Assembly: GCA_964019415.1 (NCBI GenBank)
Contig: OZ025870.1
Coordinates: forward strand, 12,880,799 to 12,944,798
DNA: 64,000 nucleotides
Origin: Ianthella basta
Lineage: Eukaryota > Porifera > Demospongiae > Verongiida > Ianthellidae
Reading direction: 5' to 3'
Below the pieces are notes generated by a model, which ran no database searches, was not told the origin of the DNA, and saw only the letters and a list, made by a program, of their open reading frames with translations. Position numbers and translations under genes: made by a program. This document shows, piece after piece, positions 1-11,443 of this stretch; the stretch's first letter is position 1, and each line of letters opens with the position of its first letter.

Positions 1-75
1 TTGATCAAATAAGATGGATAAAGTTGTGGCTGAAGCAAGGCCACCTTCACCCAGACCGCCACCCAATCCACCACT

Positions 76-161
76 AGTCTGAAACCCAGACCCATTCAGC
101 CATTTTATAATTGGCACCCCTCCCAATTATAAAATGGCGGAATGGGTATGGGTTTGAGACT
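76..161. repeat. Foldback (MITE-like) element
   Basis: Two arms of about 39 bp (76-114 and 123-161) are near-perfect reverse complements around an 8-bp loop. They carry the phrase 'ccattttataattgg' and its complement. A related half-copy lies at 330-398. Confidence 0.8.
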
Positions 162-329
162 AGGCTCAATCTGAGTCAAACCCAGATCTAACCGGTCCTT
201 ACCCAGGTTACTGACCCTGGCATTTGAGCCCAGTTTCTATACGGACAAATACTGCATTTACACCATCTTCCATTTTGTTGTAACGTCATTGGGTAGGAAA
301 AGTTTATCCGAGACAGTTCCATCCAGAAT

Positions 330-398
330 GCAACCTAGTCTCAAACCCATAACCATTCTGCCCAATTGTAAAATGGCGGAATAGGTCTGGGTTTGAAC
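330..398. repeat. Half-copy of the 76-161 foldback family
   Basis: The 'agtctcaaaccca...' and 'aaaatggcggaat' phrases of the first foldback recur here in order, with mismatches and no matching second arm. The rest of 162-923 shows no gene; it holds a short TG run near 470 and AT-rich filler. Confidence 0.6.
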
Positions 399-923
399 CT
401 AATCGCAACCCACTTTTTCACATTGAATCCTGTGTAGCTACGGGCTAGTGCAAGGATATCCTGTATATGTGTGTGTGTGTGTCTGTAATGCATGAGGTGC
501 CATTTGCAATTAATGACCAAAGAACAATATGACTTTGTATGCACACATCATGTAATGTGTACGTATGTACATGCAGTAAAGTGCCCTATGCATACATACA
601 TTCACACATAGTGCACAGCAAGTGTACAATATGTGTGGGAATGTACAAAGAAAGAAAGGTCACTTGTGGTTAATCACACTGCTCCCACACCCACGCAATG
701 TGCTTAATGTTTGTTTAGTTGATTACCATAAACAAATGACAAGCTACTACTAGAGTTACACTTTCCTGAGGAGCCTAAAAGTCTTAGAACACAGCATCAA
801 GCATTTAGAACTTAATAATTGGAATATATATAGTATAATACTCGTACAGGAGACATATCAAAACATCAAGTCAGTGTTGCAGTTACGTATGTACGTACAT
901 ATACATACAATACAAGTCTCTCG

Positions 924-1861
924 TTAGTATCCAGTAGCACTTCCACTGCATTCGATCACTTTCAGGATTACCTTTTTCAAGTGCCCAATGTATCGCCGAC
1001 ACTTGTCAGGGCTGACAGTTCTCCAAAAAGCTTTGATGCCCGTGATCAGTTCCTGTTTGCTACGTGGCTTCACTTCTCTCCGGATGTACTCCTTCAGCTC
1101 ATGCCAGACCAATTCAATCGGATTAAGGTTAGGGGACTCGGGAGGTGTTGGCCACCAGTTGATGCCAATACTTGCATAGTATGCAAAAATCTCAAGAGAA
1201 ATCTTGAGCAATGCTTCGGATCATTGCCCTGAACGAAACGATGGCCGCCTGGATAGACAGCTTTGATGAATGGCAGGACTGATCTGTGCAAGATGGAGAT
1301 GAAGAGAGGCGCGTTCATTTTCCCCTTGAAAATGCACAGATTTGTGCGCCCACACCAGCTGATCCTGGCCCAGACATGAACCTTGATCGGATGCTTAGGC
1401 TTAGGCTTATATCTCGGTTTTTGCCCTCTCTTGTAGCAGCATGTGTGTCGGTGTGTCTCAATTTGGACTGTAGTCTCATCGGTGTAAATGATGTTGTCAA
1501 ATGTCATGTCCTTGTTAAGCTGTGCCCACTCCAATCTTTTGGCCTTGTTGACATCGTGAATCATTTGACAGTAGCATGTTGACTTCGAAGTCCAGCCCAA
1601 CTGTGATCGCCATCTGAGGGCCGTAGTTGATGATACTTCGATTCCATTCGTGCTCAGCAACTTCTGCAATTCCTTCCCTGTTGTCTCATCGTCTGCTTCC
1701 ATCTGTTCTTCGATCAATCTTTAAGCTTTGGCTGTCATCTTGGACGTTTGGCCGCTACCAGGTGCGCGCGCAATCGTCCCCGTTTCTTTATAATGTCGGA
1801 GGAACTTGCCCACTCCAGCTTTCGTGACTGCGTGCCCTTCTTCTGCCAAACCATAATAGAT
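924..1861 (-). pseudogene. Tc1/mariner-like DDE transposase, degenerate
   Basis: Read on the minus strand, translated pieces follow the order of a Tc1-like transposase. The helix-turn-helix end (KETGTIARAPGSGQTSK) lies near 1740-1860. A central piece contains the first Asp in IIYTDETTVQIE and the second in GNDPKHC. The C-terminal piece has the final Glu in [15 protein letters not shown] and ends SGSATGY. The copy is dead as read: a TAA interrupts the frame near 1725, a frameshift near 1190 separates the second Asp from the Glu half, and the N-terminus is cut where another element's 33-bp inverted end begins at about 1857. The family assignment rests on these motifs and is confident; the exact element name is not known. 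Confidence 0.85.
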
Positions 1862-2897
1862 ACTCGACCCTAAACCGGGATAGGAAACTTCCGAAATTAT
1901 ATTGATTATACATGCTAACGTTTCAATAATAATTGCAACTCTGTGGGTTCCGTGCTCGTTAACCGTTTGCGTGGCGTACTTCTGTCGGCGAGCCTTACTT
2001 CCTCGCTCCTCCCGCCTAAATAGGAAGGAGAAACAGCTTCTTGCTCACTTCACATTACAGACGGAAGGTATACGTACGAGAGCATGTCGTTAACATTGCC
2101 AAAGTAGCACACACGAACTGTCAGAAAGAACGTATAGCGCAAAAAGTAGGTAAACCACAACAAATCATCCAAAAACATTTCCCCCGCTCACAGCAATCCT
2201 TGTCCTTGCCCTGCGCTAGTTCAATAGGACCATATTGCACCGATTAGGACCGCCGTCGAACGATTTGAAGAACACCTGACGGGCGAAATCGTCGACTTCT
2301 CTGAAACCGCACTCGCGAAATCATTCAAGAACTTTCTGTATAATATTATTGCTTGATTCCGAACAAAATGTATACAAACGTGTACAGTAGGCTTTTCCGT
2401 ATACGGTAGGCTGCGTATCCAGTCAAAAGAGCTAACAGCTACTCCTTCAACTCCGTATACTTGTAGTGCACTCGCGTGCTCTCTCCTTCCTTCTTGCTAA
2501 ATTCTGATGACGTAATTGCCGTATATACATGGCACATAATGAATATCATTATGTGGTCAGTTGTAATGTTCGCATATAAAATAGCTATGCTAACGATAGA
2601 TCTAGATGTAGTTTCTGTAAAGCGCCACTCGCTGATCCATCCACGGATGCAGAGGATATCGCCATCGCTGCGCACTAGATACGGCTCGCTCCCGAGCTCC
2701 CGAGTAGGTACTTCGTTTATACAGCGGCGACCACACGACTATGAATATGATTATGATGGCCATGAATATAATTATGACATCATCGTCACCCCAGGATTAG
2801 CGGCCAAGTTACAAAAATTGTAGTCTATATCCGGTTAATGAGCATGGAACACTGCTCCAATCGCAGTTTCCTATCCCGGTTTAGGGTCGAGTATCTA
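1857..2897. mobile_element. Non-autonomous DNA element with 33-bp perfect inverted ends
   Basis: The 33 bases at 1857-1889 reappear as an exact reverse complement at 2865-2897. The 1.04 kb between shows no recognisable coding sequence. The outer motif 'atagatactcgaccctaa' also occurs at about 59755 and 60000, so it belongs to a dispersed family. The left end overlaps the truncated transposase, suggesting insertion into it or shared ends. Confidence 0.65.
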
Positions 2898-3280
2898 TGG
2901 CCAAACTTAGCACGATTTACTGATAGCTCTTGCCCGAACGGCGATAGAAGAGAATCCTCTGCTTGATGTAGTCTGAATAGACCATCTTCCGCTCTGAAGA
3001 CACGCACGGTAGAAACGGAGGAAGACGACAGCCAACAACGCTTGAAAAAAAACACCACAGAACGTAACTGGGTAACACCTTGGCAAGTTCGACGACGATT
3101 CCAAACCATTTAAACTTTCAGTGCTCGGCGTACCGGCTCCAAGAGTAGGCCAGTTTGTAACGGTACGGGTACGGGTCGCGTACGCAGTACGTACGGGCAA
3201 CCTTGGAAAACGTACGGACGTAAAACGGGTAGGGGTACGGTGTACACACACCCGTGGAACGTCAACTTTTTTTATAGGAT
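2898..3280. other. Intergenic stretch with degenerate 'tacgg' runs
   Basis: No gene is recognised. At about 3155-3250 short 'tacgg/tacggg' words recur irregularly in a locally CpG-rich patch. Confidence 0.4.
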
Positions 3281-3504
3281 GTACCGTACTTCGACTCAGT
3301 CGAAAAGATGAAGCTTGCTACGCTTCAAAAAACTAGGCTTAATTGGCTAGCTACGGCCCAAGTTCTGCACATGATAGCTAGTAGTCTCGCGTAGCCAGAT
3401 CGCTTTCTTCGCCTCCGTTTTTACAAACTGAAGGTAACAAGCTACGTAGTCACATACAAGCACACCAGTGATCATGAACAATTACACAAACGCACCTATA
3501 GGAG

Positions 3505-3590
3505 TTCTTTTGGGGAACGGTAGCTATAGGGTGCTGTGAATTGACTTTGTCGTAGTTCCTCCTGTAGCTTTTCACTCACACCTTGGCCAA
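3505..3590 (-). pseudogene. Relic first exon of the SH3-RING-TRAF family
   Basis: The reverse strand resembles the first exons of members A and B followed by their donor. A translated stretch (EKLQEELRQSQF) resembles the RDLEAERQQSSQ segment of B. The junction 'TATAG|GTGCGTTTGTG' matches the conserved donor region of A and B ('GG|GTACGTTTGTC', 'TAG|GTGTGTTTGTC'). Intron-side similarity continues to about 3285. No SH3-RING exon follows, and a foldback ('gttcccagccc') abuts it at about 3600. The array therefore once extended further left. Confidence 0.55.
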
Positions 3591-3599
3591 TAAATAGTC

Positions 3600-4366
3600 T
3601 CGTTCCCAGCCCAGGGGGGTCGGACAAATCCTGGGATTGCGCAATACCAGCACCTCAATAATTGCATTCCTGACACTCTAATCGCGTTTCCATATGTTAG
3701 CTGACTGTGCTCCAAGGCCGAATGTGCATACCCTGAGCCATGGCAGGGCCTTGTACTGCATTCGCGCCCCTGGTATGACCCGTACGTACGTAGCCAAGGA
3801 GCCATACGGTGGATTGGGCTTAATTGTCTGACCGCTTTCACGATTTAGTTTTGCAAGTTATCGAAGCGTTTCTTGAGGATTGCCAGCACGCTTAAGCCAT
3901 TTATAGCATCCCTGCTATCGAATGTGACAAATCGTGTGCAGAACCAAGACGATTGCAAGGACGTGGCTGCCGATTGCACTCCCATTGCAGAAGCAATCAA
4001 CCTATCAGTCTTGCAGTCCCGAAGTGATCAATGATGACTCGCTACCAGCTTCTAAGGAGTCACTTCCACAGGAGCACTTGCTCAGAACACCAGATTAGGC
4101 TCCATCTGCCTCGTAGCCAGCATCAGAGAACACTCGTACACCGGTGTTGGAAAATGCTCGCAAAACCTACCTAGATGCTGGGTAAGGGCGGGGAAGGGTC
4201 CATTTTCTGATAGCCCTTGTCCAACTGTGTGCTCAGAAGCTAAGAAACAAGCGATGCGACGTGTTTCTCGAAATATGTCTGCTCTTAGCTAGTATAGGTA
4301 AAATACACAGTAAAGAGCAGCCGCGTCGGCCATTTTGCGGACACACGTGACCTTGACCGACCCCCT
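3600..4366. other. Intergenic stretch, no assigned gene
   Basis: No recognised family is present. On the plus strand a frame is open from about 3852 to 4032 with protein-like composition but no start codon or splice signals I can defend. Confidence 0.3.
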
Positions 4367-4438
4367 GTTCCCAGCCCACCACTTCCGCTAACAAAATGTC
4401 CGTGGCCATTTTGTTAGCGGAAGTGGTGGGCTGGGAAC
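4367..4438. repeat. Perfect 32-bp foldback (MITE-like)
   Basis: Arms at 4367-4398 and 4407-4438 are exact reverse complements around 8 bp. The arm core 'cccaccacttccgctaac' recurs, slightly altered, at about 32155-32185. Confidence 0.85.
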
Positions 4439-4659
4439 GAGACTAGCCAAGAAAACGCCATTTTGGTCGATCGACGAGTCTCCGGCTCCGGACACGCCCC
4501 CTATTGACGTCCTCTTCCTATCATCATCTCGGCGCATAGCTAGCTACCAATGATTGAGCGATCTGTAAGCACAGCTCTCTCAGTACAGTCGCAAACGATG
4601 TGATGATAAATATACCTTTGCATAAAATTATAGCAATTCCAGTAGCTAGCTAGCTATAG

Positions 4660-5060
4660 CTATTCCAATCCAGCTTTGCCACCAAGCCCCACCATAAACT
4701 GTGTCGATCATGTTCAATCTGCCGCCACTCATCATCCAACCTGCCGCCACTGTTTGGAGTTGTCAAGCTGAGGTTCAGTACATAACATCTTGTCATCATG
4801 TTTGTCATCCCTGCAGTGGAGCCTACTGCATGCCCCACCCTTCTCACTTCCCCTCTTGTTGGCCGTCTTAAGCACAACTGAGCAGTCAATCACAATGAGG
4901 CCATACAGGTGTGCATGGCAGGGATACAGCTCTTAGCTGTACGTGTATGGCAAGAATATATAAGTAACATTGTTCAATCTCTTACACCCTACCATAAAAT
5001 AATAGCTGTATTAATTGTGCCAAAAATAACGTATAAATGCATAGTAAGGATGTTTATATA
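4660..5060 (-). repeat. Duplicated 3' flank of array gene, copy 1
   Basis: This non-coding block downstream of A is similar over most of its length to 8215-8640 and 12770-13245. Shared phrases include 'ccactgtttggagttg', 'gaggttcagta', 'cacaactgagcagtc' and 'taagtaacattgttcaat'. It marks duplication units that carried gene plus 3' flank. Confidence 0.75.
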
Positions 5061-5364
5061 GAAAAGGTCTGTGTGTTGTGTATTTGTTGTAGTGTGTAGC
5101 TGCATTGGAAATGCAACTCAGTGCCTACCTACTCAGTACCCACACAAATACACCATATACCATGAGATGTGTTCATGCATGCACACAACATTGAACAACA
5201 GTATATACCCTCTATTGCAGAGTACATTTGCATTGCTACATCAACACACATACTATAACTTTGTGCAATGGATGCATGCACAATACATTATAGCCAATGT
5301 ACAACACAATTACCAGATGTATATATGTGTAAACAGTAGACACATCATAATTATATCCCGTCTG

Positions 5365-6806
5365 TTACTTCTTTTGTGATTTCAAGTGATCAAGCTCTTT
5401 CTTTAGCTTCACATGGTCTGTGAACAAGGATGTCAAATGGTCCATCATTGCTTCCTGCATGTGTTGTGGTAGATCCTTCCTCTTCACCTTCACCTTGCAC
5501 CCCACCTCAGCAAACTTGCATGCAACAACTGTCTCGGGACAGTTCTCTTCCACATGTTTGCTGACAGCGTATTGCTTCAGAGTGCGGTAGGGTTCGCAGA
5601 AGTTGGGACATCGAACAGGCCAATTGGCACATTGATGATAATGGTTAGCAATAATAATAACATCATATCGCTTGGTAATAACAATAACACTGCAGCTGCG
5701 TCTTCCAAGAATAAGGTTTCCACCATTTTCTTCTATAACACCCTTTGGACAACAAGGACATGGCTCATGTCTCCACAAGCACAGCTTTGATTCATGTATT
5801 TTGAGAAACTTCTTAGGAAGTACTTCTTTACATTCTGAATTTTTGCATTTCTGTCTCTCAAATTTGCATGCAGCTGTAAGGTGCTCTGTTATACGACTAA
5901 AGCTACCAACCCAGTCACACACCAAGTGGTAATTAGGGCAGTACACAGTGGCCCCTGTGATTCGGCGTTGGGTTCTAGGGTCTACAACAATCTCAAGCAG
6001 TGCCTTCCTACACTGGGGGCAGGAATTATTCTGCTTCTTCCATGTGTTGGCACAACCTAGGCAAATTGTGCTTCCACAACATGAGGTCTGGTGAGCGTTG
6101 TCTGCCAATGACAGACAAATGATGCACTCCACTTCATCCAGCTTCTCCTTCAAGATGTACTCTCTCCCCTGATAGGTTGTTGTGTATCCCTTTGGCTTAC
6201 CACGCACTTCTTCCAATTTGAAGTCATCTGGAGAGGGCACTTCTGAGGATGGTTTGGTGAAAGTCTTATAGAACAGTCCTATCTTGCCGTTCAGCGTTCC
6301 TCTTGCCCAATCATCGCTGATGTCCCAGTCGTCCACAGTGATGACATCACCTGGCTTCGTAGTGAGCTCATCGTCCAATCTTCCATCATATGGATAGATG
6401 ACAGTGACTGTCTTCTCTGCAAGCCAAGATACAAGGGTGCATGGCTACCTAGCTATAGCTACACATGATGGCACACAGCTAGCTACAGCTGGTTACAGCT
6501 TTGCAGTTATCCTGGAAAAATATCCCTACCTCGGTCTTGACTAGAAAGCGAAGTTTGACACGCTACAAATCACTAGCTAATTAGCTATGGCCCGAGCTCT
6601 GCACATGATAGCAATCAGTTAGACAGATAATTAACTACGCACACAGACACGTAGCTAAGAGCACATGACTGAGCACGAATAATAATGACAAACGTACCCA
6701 AGAGCACCTTTTGGGAAGGGTGAGGTGCATTAAATCGGTCTGATTGCTGTCTCACTGCCTTCAGATCTCGATCTCGATGTGATGTATACGGCCACTGTGA
6801 CGCCAT
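5365..6806 (-). CDS. Array member A: SH3-RING-TRAF-type zinc finger protein
   Basis: Probable RING E3 ubiquitin ligase of the local array; function inferred from domains only. Exon 1 is 6698-6806, starting at the ATG in 'aaaATGGCG', with donor GG|GTACG. Exon 2 is 5365-6416, with acceptor TTGCAG. The phase-1 join gives about 386 aa. After a 37-residue leader come an SH3-like domain (about 38-93: VIYPYDG, DELTTKPGDVITV, GLFYK), a RING (about 134-172: CIIC, SCCGSTIC, CPQC) and TRAF-type Cys/His fingers (about 190-350: CDWVG, CANWPVRCPN). The protein ends in a short charged coil. The RING position normally occupied by His is Ser. No MATH domain follows. The leader RDRDLKAVRQQ is homologous to that of B, which supports the exon 1 call. 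Confidence 0.85.
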
Positions 6807-7195
6807 TTTAGTATCAATTGGCCCCACCCCACACATGCCAAGCCGGCAAGCCGGACAGAAGATGGCGTGACACGCTCTTTCTCGAGCTCGATCCAACTAT
6901 ATAGGACTTGATTCCAGTCCACTCCAACGAAACAGCATTATACCATGCATGCATATAGCTACTGGACTTGGGCTCGAATTTTTCATGCTAGTTACATGTA
7001 GCTAGCTAGCTATATAAACAAGTATTTCGAGTTAAAAACTCGTGGGGCTGCCGCCCCAACTCGAAATACTTGCTCCCTTCAGTCGCAGCTGTCACTCACA
7101 GTAGATAAAAATGACATCGTGTCATACCTCAGTAACCTCAGCACACACACACACCACTATCACCAGACACATGAGACACACACGCACACACACAT

Positions 7196-7232
<37 letters not shown>

Positions 7233-7816
7233 TGCATTTACAGTGAGTAATTACATAAACATAATGTACCAAAGAACCCACAGTCGCCAGAGTAGCTAGT
7301 GGTCTGTGATGGCAAAAGCTACGTACGTTTGCTACAGCGCAGTACGCGTGGGCCAGGTTCGGAAGAGCATTTACAAGGGCAACCGTGCGAGTTAAGCTTT
7401 TCAACGCTAGAAACGGTTGAAGAATGTTAGCGTGTATATATCACGGCGCTCAGAAGTTTCTACGTTACTCCTGTCATGTGTTCCAGGCGGCGGAGTGAAG
7501 TCCTCCGAGGCGGCGCGGCCATTATCGAAGAAGGCGCGGGGCGAATTCGATGACCTGTTGGGCGCTGTATCGAAGCTGTGCCTTTGCCCGTCAACCAGAA
7601 GTGCTGTAGAAGTCTGTTCCAGGATCAGAGGCGGAAGAGAACGTCCAAAGTTCGCTAAGACGTCGTTTAGAAGCCGGTTTTCAAAGTCCTTTGGCCTCGC
7701 ACACGGTCCACTTCCGGCCGAATAAAATGGCTGACAATATAAATTCCCTATACCCAATACTTCGCCTAATACATTCAATATAAATGTAAGCATTGACGTT
7801 CAACCGTAGGTTCGCG

Positions 7817-7854
<38 letters not shown>

Positions 7855-8200
7855 AACATGAAGCCATATGAAAATGTCAATTTGAAAACAATATAGGGGC
7901 TGCCGCAGGCAGCCCCTAAAAAATATAGCTACCTAGCATGCTAGCAAGTTAGCTAGCAGCTAGCTGGCTCCTCATTCAAGCTTTGCAGTGACATAATGTA
8001 TTTTCAGCACATTTATCACCACTGCTTCCAGCCTTCCAGCCCCACCCCTGCTAGCTATATATCCCCTCTTTGCTTAGTCTCGTAGCTACCCACACCCACT
8101 GATGTGCAATTTAATGGCTTCGCAGTAAAAGGTGGCAGAATGTGTGTGTGTGGGGGGGGGGGGGGGGGCTATAAATAAGGGGCATATAGCCCCCAAATTT
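6807..8200. other. Intergenic stretch between A and the 8.7-kb fragment
   Basis: The region contains a foldback at 7018-7071 ('caagtatttcgagtt' arms), a CA microsatellite at about 7140-7230 and a GC-richer block at 7417-7725 open in two opposing frames with no recognisable domain. It also holds an AT run at about 7821-7850, a hairpin 'aggggctgccgcaggcagcccct' near 7893 and a G run at about 8152-8168. No gene is supported. Confidence 0.5.
7140..7230. repeat. CA microsatellite
   Basis: Mostly uninterrupted (AC)n with a few variant units. Confidence 0.9.
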
Positions 8201-8214
8201 TCTTGATCTAGCTA

Positions 8215-8640
8215 GATAACACCCAAACTGTGTCATATGTTCTGCCACCACTGTTTGGAGTTGCGAGGCTGAGGTTCAGTATATATCATCTTGCCATCAT
8301 GTTTGTCATCCCTGCAGTTGAGCCTCCTGCCCCACCCCACTCACTTCCCCTCTTCATGGCCATCTTAATGCACAACTGAGCAGTCGATCACACTTAATGA
8401 CCATTAATTTCAACAGCACATTCACACTTGCATGGCATACTAAATGCAGTCTCAAATGAAAACAAAGATCAGAGCCAGGGGCCATGCACATGTGTGCCAT
8501 AATGATGGTACAGGTCTTAACTGAGTACGACAAGAATAAGTAACATTGTTCAATTTCTTACCTAACCATAAAATAATAGCAGCTGTATTCACAGTTTATT
8601 GTGACAAAAGTATCACATAAAATGCATAGTAAAGATGTTT
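8215..8640 (-). repeat. Duplicated 3' flank of array gene, copy 2
   Basis: Similar to 4660-5060 and 12770-13245, with the shared phrases in the same order. It directly follows the truncated copy at 8711-9287. Confidence 0.75.
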
Positions 8641-8710
8641 ATATACAGATAAAGTCTGTATGCATGTAATATGCGTTGCTGCATGTGCGTGGCTGTGTTC
8701 GTGATGCAAC

Positions 8711-9287
8711 TCAGTGACTGTGATTAAATTCAACATGAAAATGTTCATGCATATCTTCAGGCAGGGGAAAGGGATGGCCACGGAGGGGGGGAAGAGGAGA
8801 GAATAGAATTCTTTTTAATTTGTCGCGTTCCTCCTTCACCTCTTTGTGTTCCTCCACAAGTGTTTTGTGCTCTTCCCGCAGAGACACCAAGGCAGCATGC
8901 TCCTTCTCCAGTACTTTACATCTGCTCCTCAAGGCATCATACTTCTCTCTCACCTTCTTATATTGCTCAAACACTGTCTCCAGATGGTCGTCCTTTGCAT
9001 CCCTGAGATGGTCCTCCATCTCCTCCTCCTTCACTCTCACCCTGCAACCAGCGGCTACAAATTTGCAATCTGTGCGTGCCTCCGAACATCTCTTCATGTG
9101 GATGGCTATATCGCACCTCAGTAACGTGAAATAGGGGTCGCATGTATCTGGACATTGTGTGGGCCACATGGGACACTCAAGGTAGTGCTTGGTGATGATG
9201 TCACTGTAGCGCAAGGTAAGAGGTTTGAGCAGCCCTGGCCGAGTATTGAGATCACAGCTGGAGCATGCTACGTTTCTCTTCTGACTT
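8711..9287 (-). pseudogene. 5'-truncated copy of member C (TRAF finger and coiled coil only)
   Basis: The minus-strand reading frame matches the C-terminal 40% of member C almost residue for residue. It runs from RNVACSSC through the last TRAF-type finger (CPMWPTQCPDTCDPY) and the long coiled coil (DKLKRILFSPLPP) to the end. Similarity stops abruptly at about 9287 in 'ttctcttctgac', after which the sequence is unrelated, so SH3, RING and first finger are missing. The 3' flank is also shared with C. The piece has no frame-breaking change, so it is either a recent truncated duplicate or an exon of an unrecognised gene; I see no plausible upstream exon. Confidence 0.75.
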
Positions 9288-9993
9288 CATTAATTCACTT
9301 CTGATTGAAGTGAAGTAATAAATTTAAGTTATTGGATTTATGATAGAGATACATCATTGCATGATTAATAAAGTGCGCCTGTGTGAGATTATAGCTGCAT
9401 GGTTGTTGCTGTTGGAAGAGCATGACATTGCTTTGTTTGCATGGGTCTAGATCTTCAGCATCAAAGCTGAAACGTGTAAATCATATGATGATTCTGATTT
9501 GCATGACTTTTGTATGTACAAATATCATGCATGTGTATATAAGAGCTTGACTACAGTTTAAATCAGTGCATGTGACTGTACATGTGTGCTTTGCACATGC
9601 TCGCCTGAGACGTATGCGTTGCATCGCACACAATTATAAGAGGCCTAGGTGTCCTACCAAATAGAACACAGCTAAATCTAGCTGTAGCAATGTATATAAC
9701 ACTGATCGAGCCAATTTATATAAATCAAAATAATACTATACAAAATCTAGACCACTGGTATATATGCACCATATAGTATGGCCAAACATCATACAAAGTA
9801 TATGCAGCAAGAGTGCATGATATGCTTTGGGTTCATGCATGCACCTATACATACCAGCTGCAGTAAAAATGGAAATACATGCTCAAGCTCTGTGCATACT
9901 ATGTATGCAGATGTCCTGCATGTGCAACACACTACTACTGTAGAACCACTAATAACTACACTGGCATTACATTATGTTTGCATGTAGGTGTTG
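9288..9993. other. Intergenic stretch, no gene seen
   Basis: AT-rich sequence without recognisable coding or repeat structure. Confidence 0.5.
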
Positions 9994-10066
9994 TTACTTC
10001 ATTTGTAATTTTAACTGATGAACCTCCTCTTTTAGCTTTTCATTCTCACGCTTCATCTTCTTGTGA

Positions 10067-11443
10067 TCATTTTTCAGCTCCATGTATATCTGTGAACACG
10101 GCCATCATGTGGTCATTCGCAGCCTCCTGCATATGCTGTGACATGTTCCTCCTACTCACCTTCACCTGGCACCCCACTTCAGCAAATGTGCACTCAACGA
10201 CTGTCTCAGGACATTCCTCCTTCACATGGCCATCAACAGTGGATCGTCTCAGAGTGAGGTAAGGATCACAGGAGTTGGGACATCGAGTGGGCCAATTGGA
10301 ACATTTATAATAATGGTATGTGATAGTATCATGGTAGGATCCAGAACATTGGTGACAGTATGAATAAAGTCCTCCTGAGCGCAAAAGAAATCCAGAAAGG
10401 GGGCACTTATCATTTCTCCACAGACATAGCCTGTCTTGACGTGTGAAGAGGTGTTGTTTAGGAACTGCTACTTCACATTGATTCCTCGAGCACTTCCTCA
10501 TCTCATAGTTGCAATCAATTGCAAGATGTTGTGCCACACGACCAAAGTTATCAACCCAGTCACACCCAAACTGGTAATTTGGGCAGTACGCAGTGGCCCT
10601 TGTGATTCGGCGTTGGGTTCTAGGGTCTTCAATGACTTTAAGTGGTTGCTTTCTGCACTGGGGGCAGGAATCATTTCTCTTCTTCCACTTTTCGGCACAT
10701 CCTAAGCAAACAGTGTTTCCACAGCATGAGGTTTGGTGAACATTGTCAGCCAGTTCATGACAAATGATGCACTCCACTTCATCCAGCTTCTCCTTCAAGA
10801 TGTACTCTCTCCCACGGTAGGTTGCTCCAAACCCACTTGGCTTACCACGCACTTCCTTCAATTTAAGGTCATCTGGAGAAGGTTCTTCTGAGGATGGTTT
10901 GGTAAAATCTTTATAAAACAGTCCTGTCTTGCCGTTCAGCGTTCCTCTTGCCCAATCATCGCTGATGTCCCAGTCGTCCACAGTGATGACATCGCCTGGC
11001 TTCATAGCAAGCTCATCGTCCAACTTCCCATCATACGGGTAGATGACAGTGACTGTCTTCTCTGCACACAAGATGTAAGATGCAGTAGTGGCTAGCTATA
11101 TTCAACACTGAAGGCACACATCTAGCTACCTTTGGCATCATTTTTGTAGATGTAGCTACGTAGCTAGCTAGCTACTGCAAGAATAATCTTACCTGAGTCC
11201 TAGCTGTTGAGAAAGTGAAGCTTACCTACGCTACAATCGCTACCCCACTAGCTATGGTCCTAGGCCCGCAGTCATGTAGCTAGCTACGTTCAAACACGCA
11301 ACTCATCACGAATAATAGACAAACACACCTAGGCGCTTCTCTGAGGATCGTTTAGCTGTTGTGACTTGGCTTGATTGCTGTCTCTCCGCCTCTAGATCTC
11401 GCTTGGACAATCCAAGTGCCTGCAGCCGTAAAGGTGTCGCCAT
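10067..11443 (-). CDS. Array member B: SH3-RING-TRAF-type zinc finger protein, C-terminus frameshifted
   Basis: Exon 1 is 11329-11443 (aaaATGGCG start; leader with SKRDLEAERQQ; donor CTAG|GTGTG). Exon 2 is 10067-11061 (acceptor GTGCAG). The phase-1 join gives about 369 aa. The SH3-like domain is at about 40-94, the RING at about 136-174 (CIICHEL, SCCGNTVC, CPQC) and the TRAF-type fingers at about 190-355. The RING His position is Asn. Compared with D, one extra base near 10086 shifts the frame after VFTD, so the protein ends IHGAEK. In the other frame a lysine/glutamate-rich coil typical of the family stays open to a TAA at 9994. This is either a sequencing error or a genuine loss of the coil. 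Probable RING E3 ligase, by domain. Confidence 0.82.

Noticed and set aside
7407..7793. Opposing 102- and 128-codon frames in a GC-richer block
   Set aside because: No domain, no splice context and no similarity to neighbours; open frames are expected by chance in GC-rich sequence.
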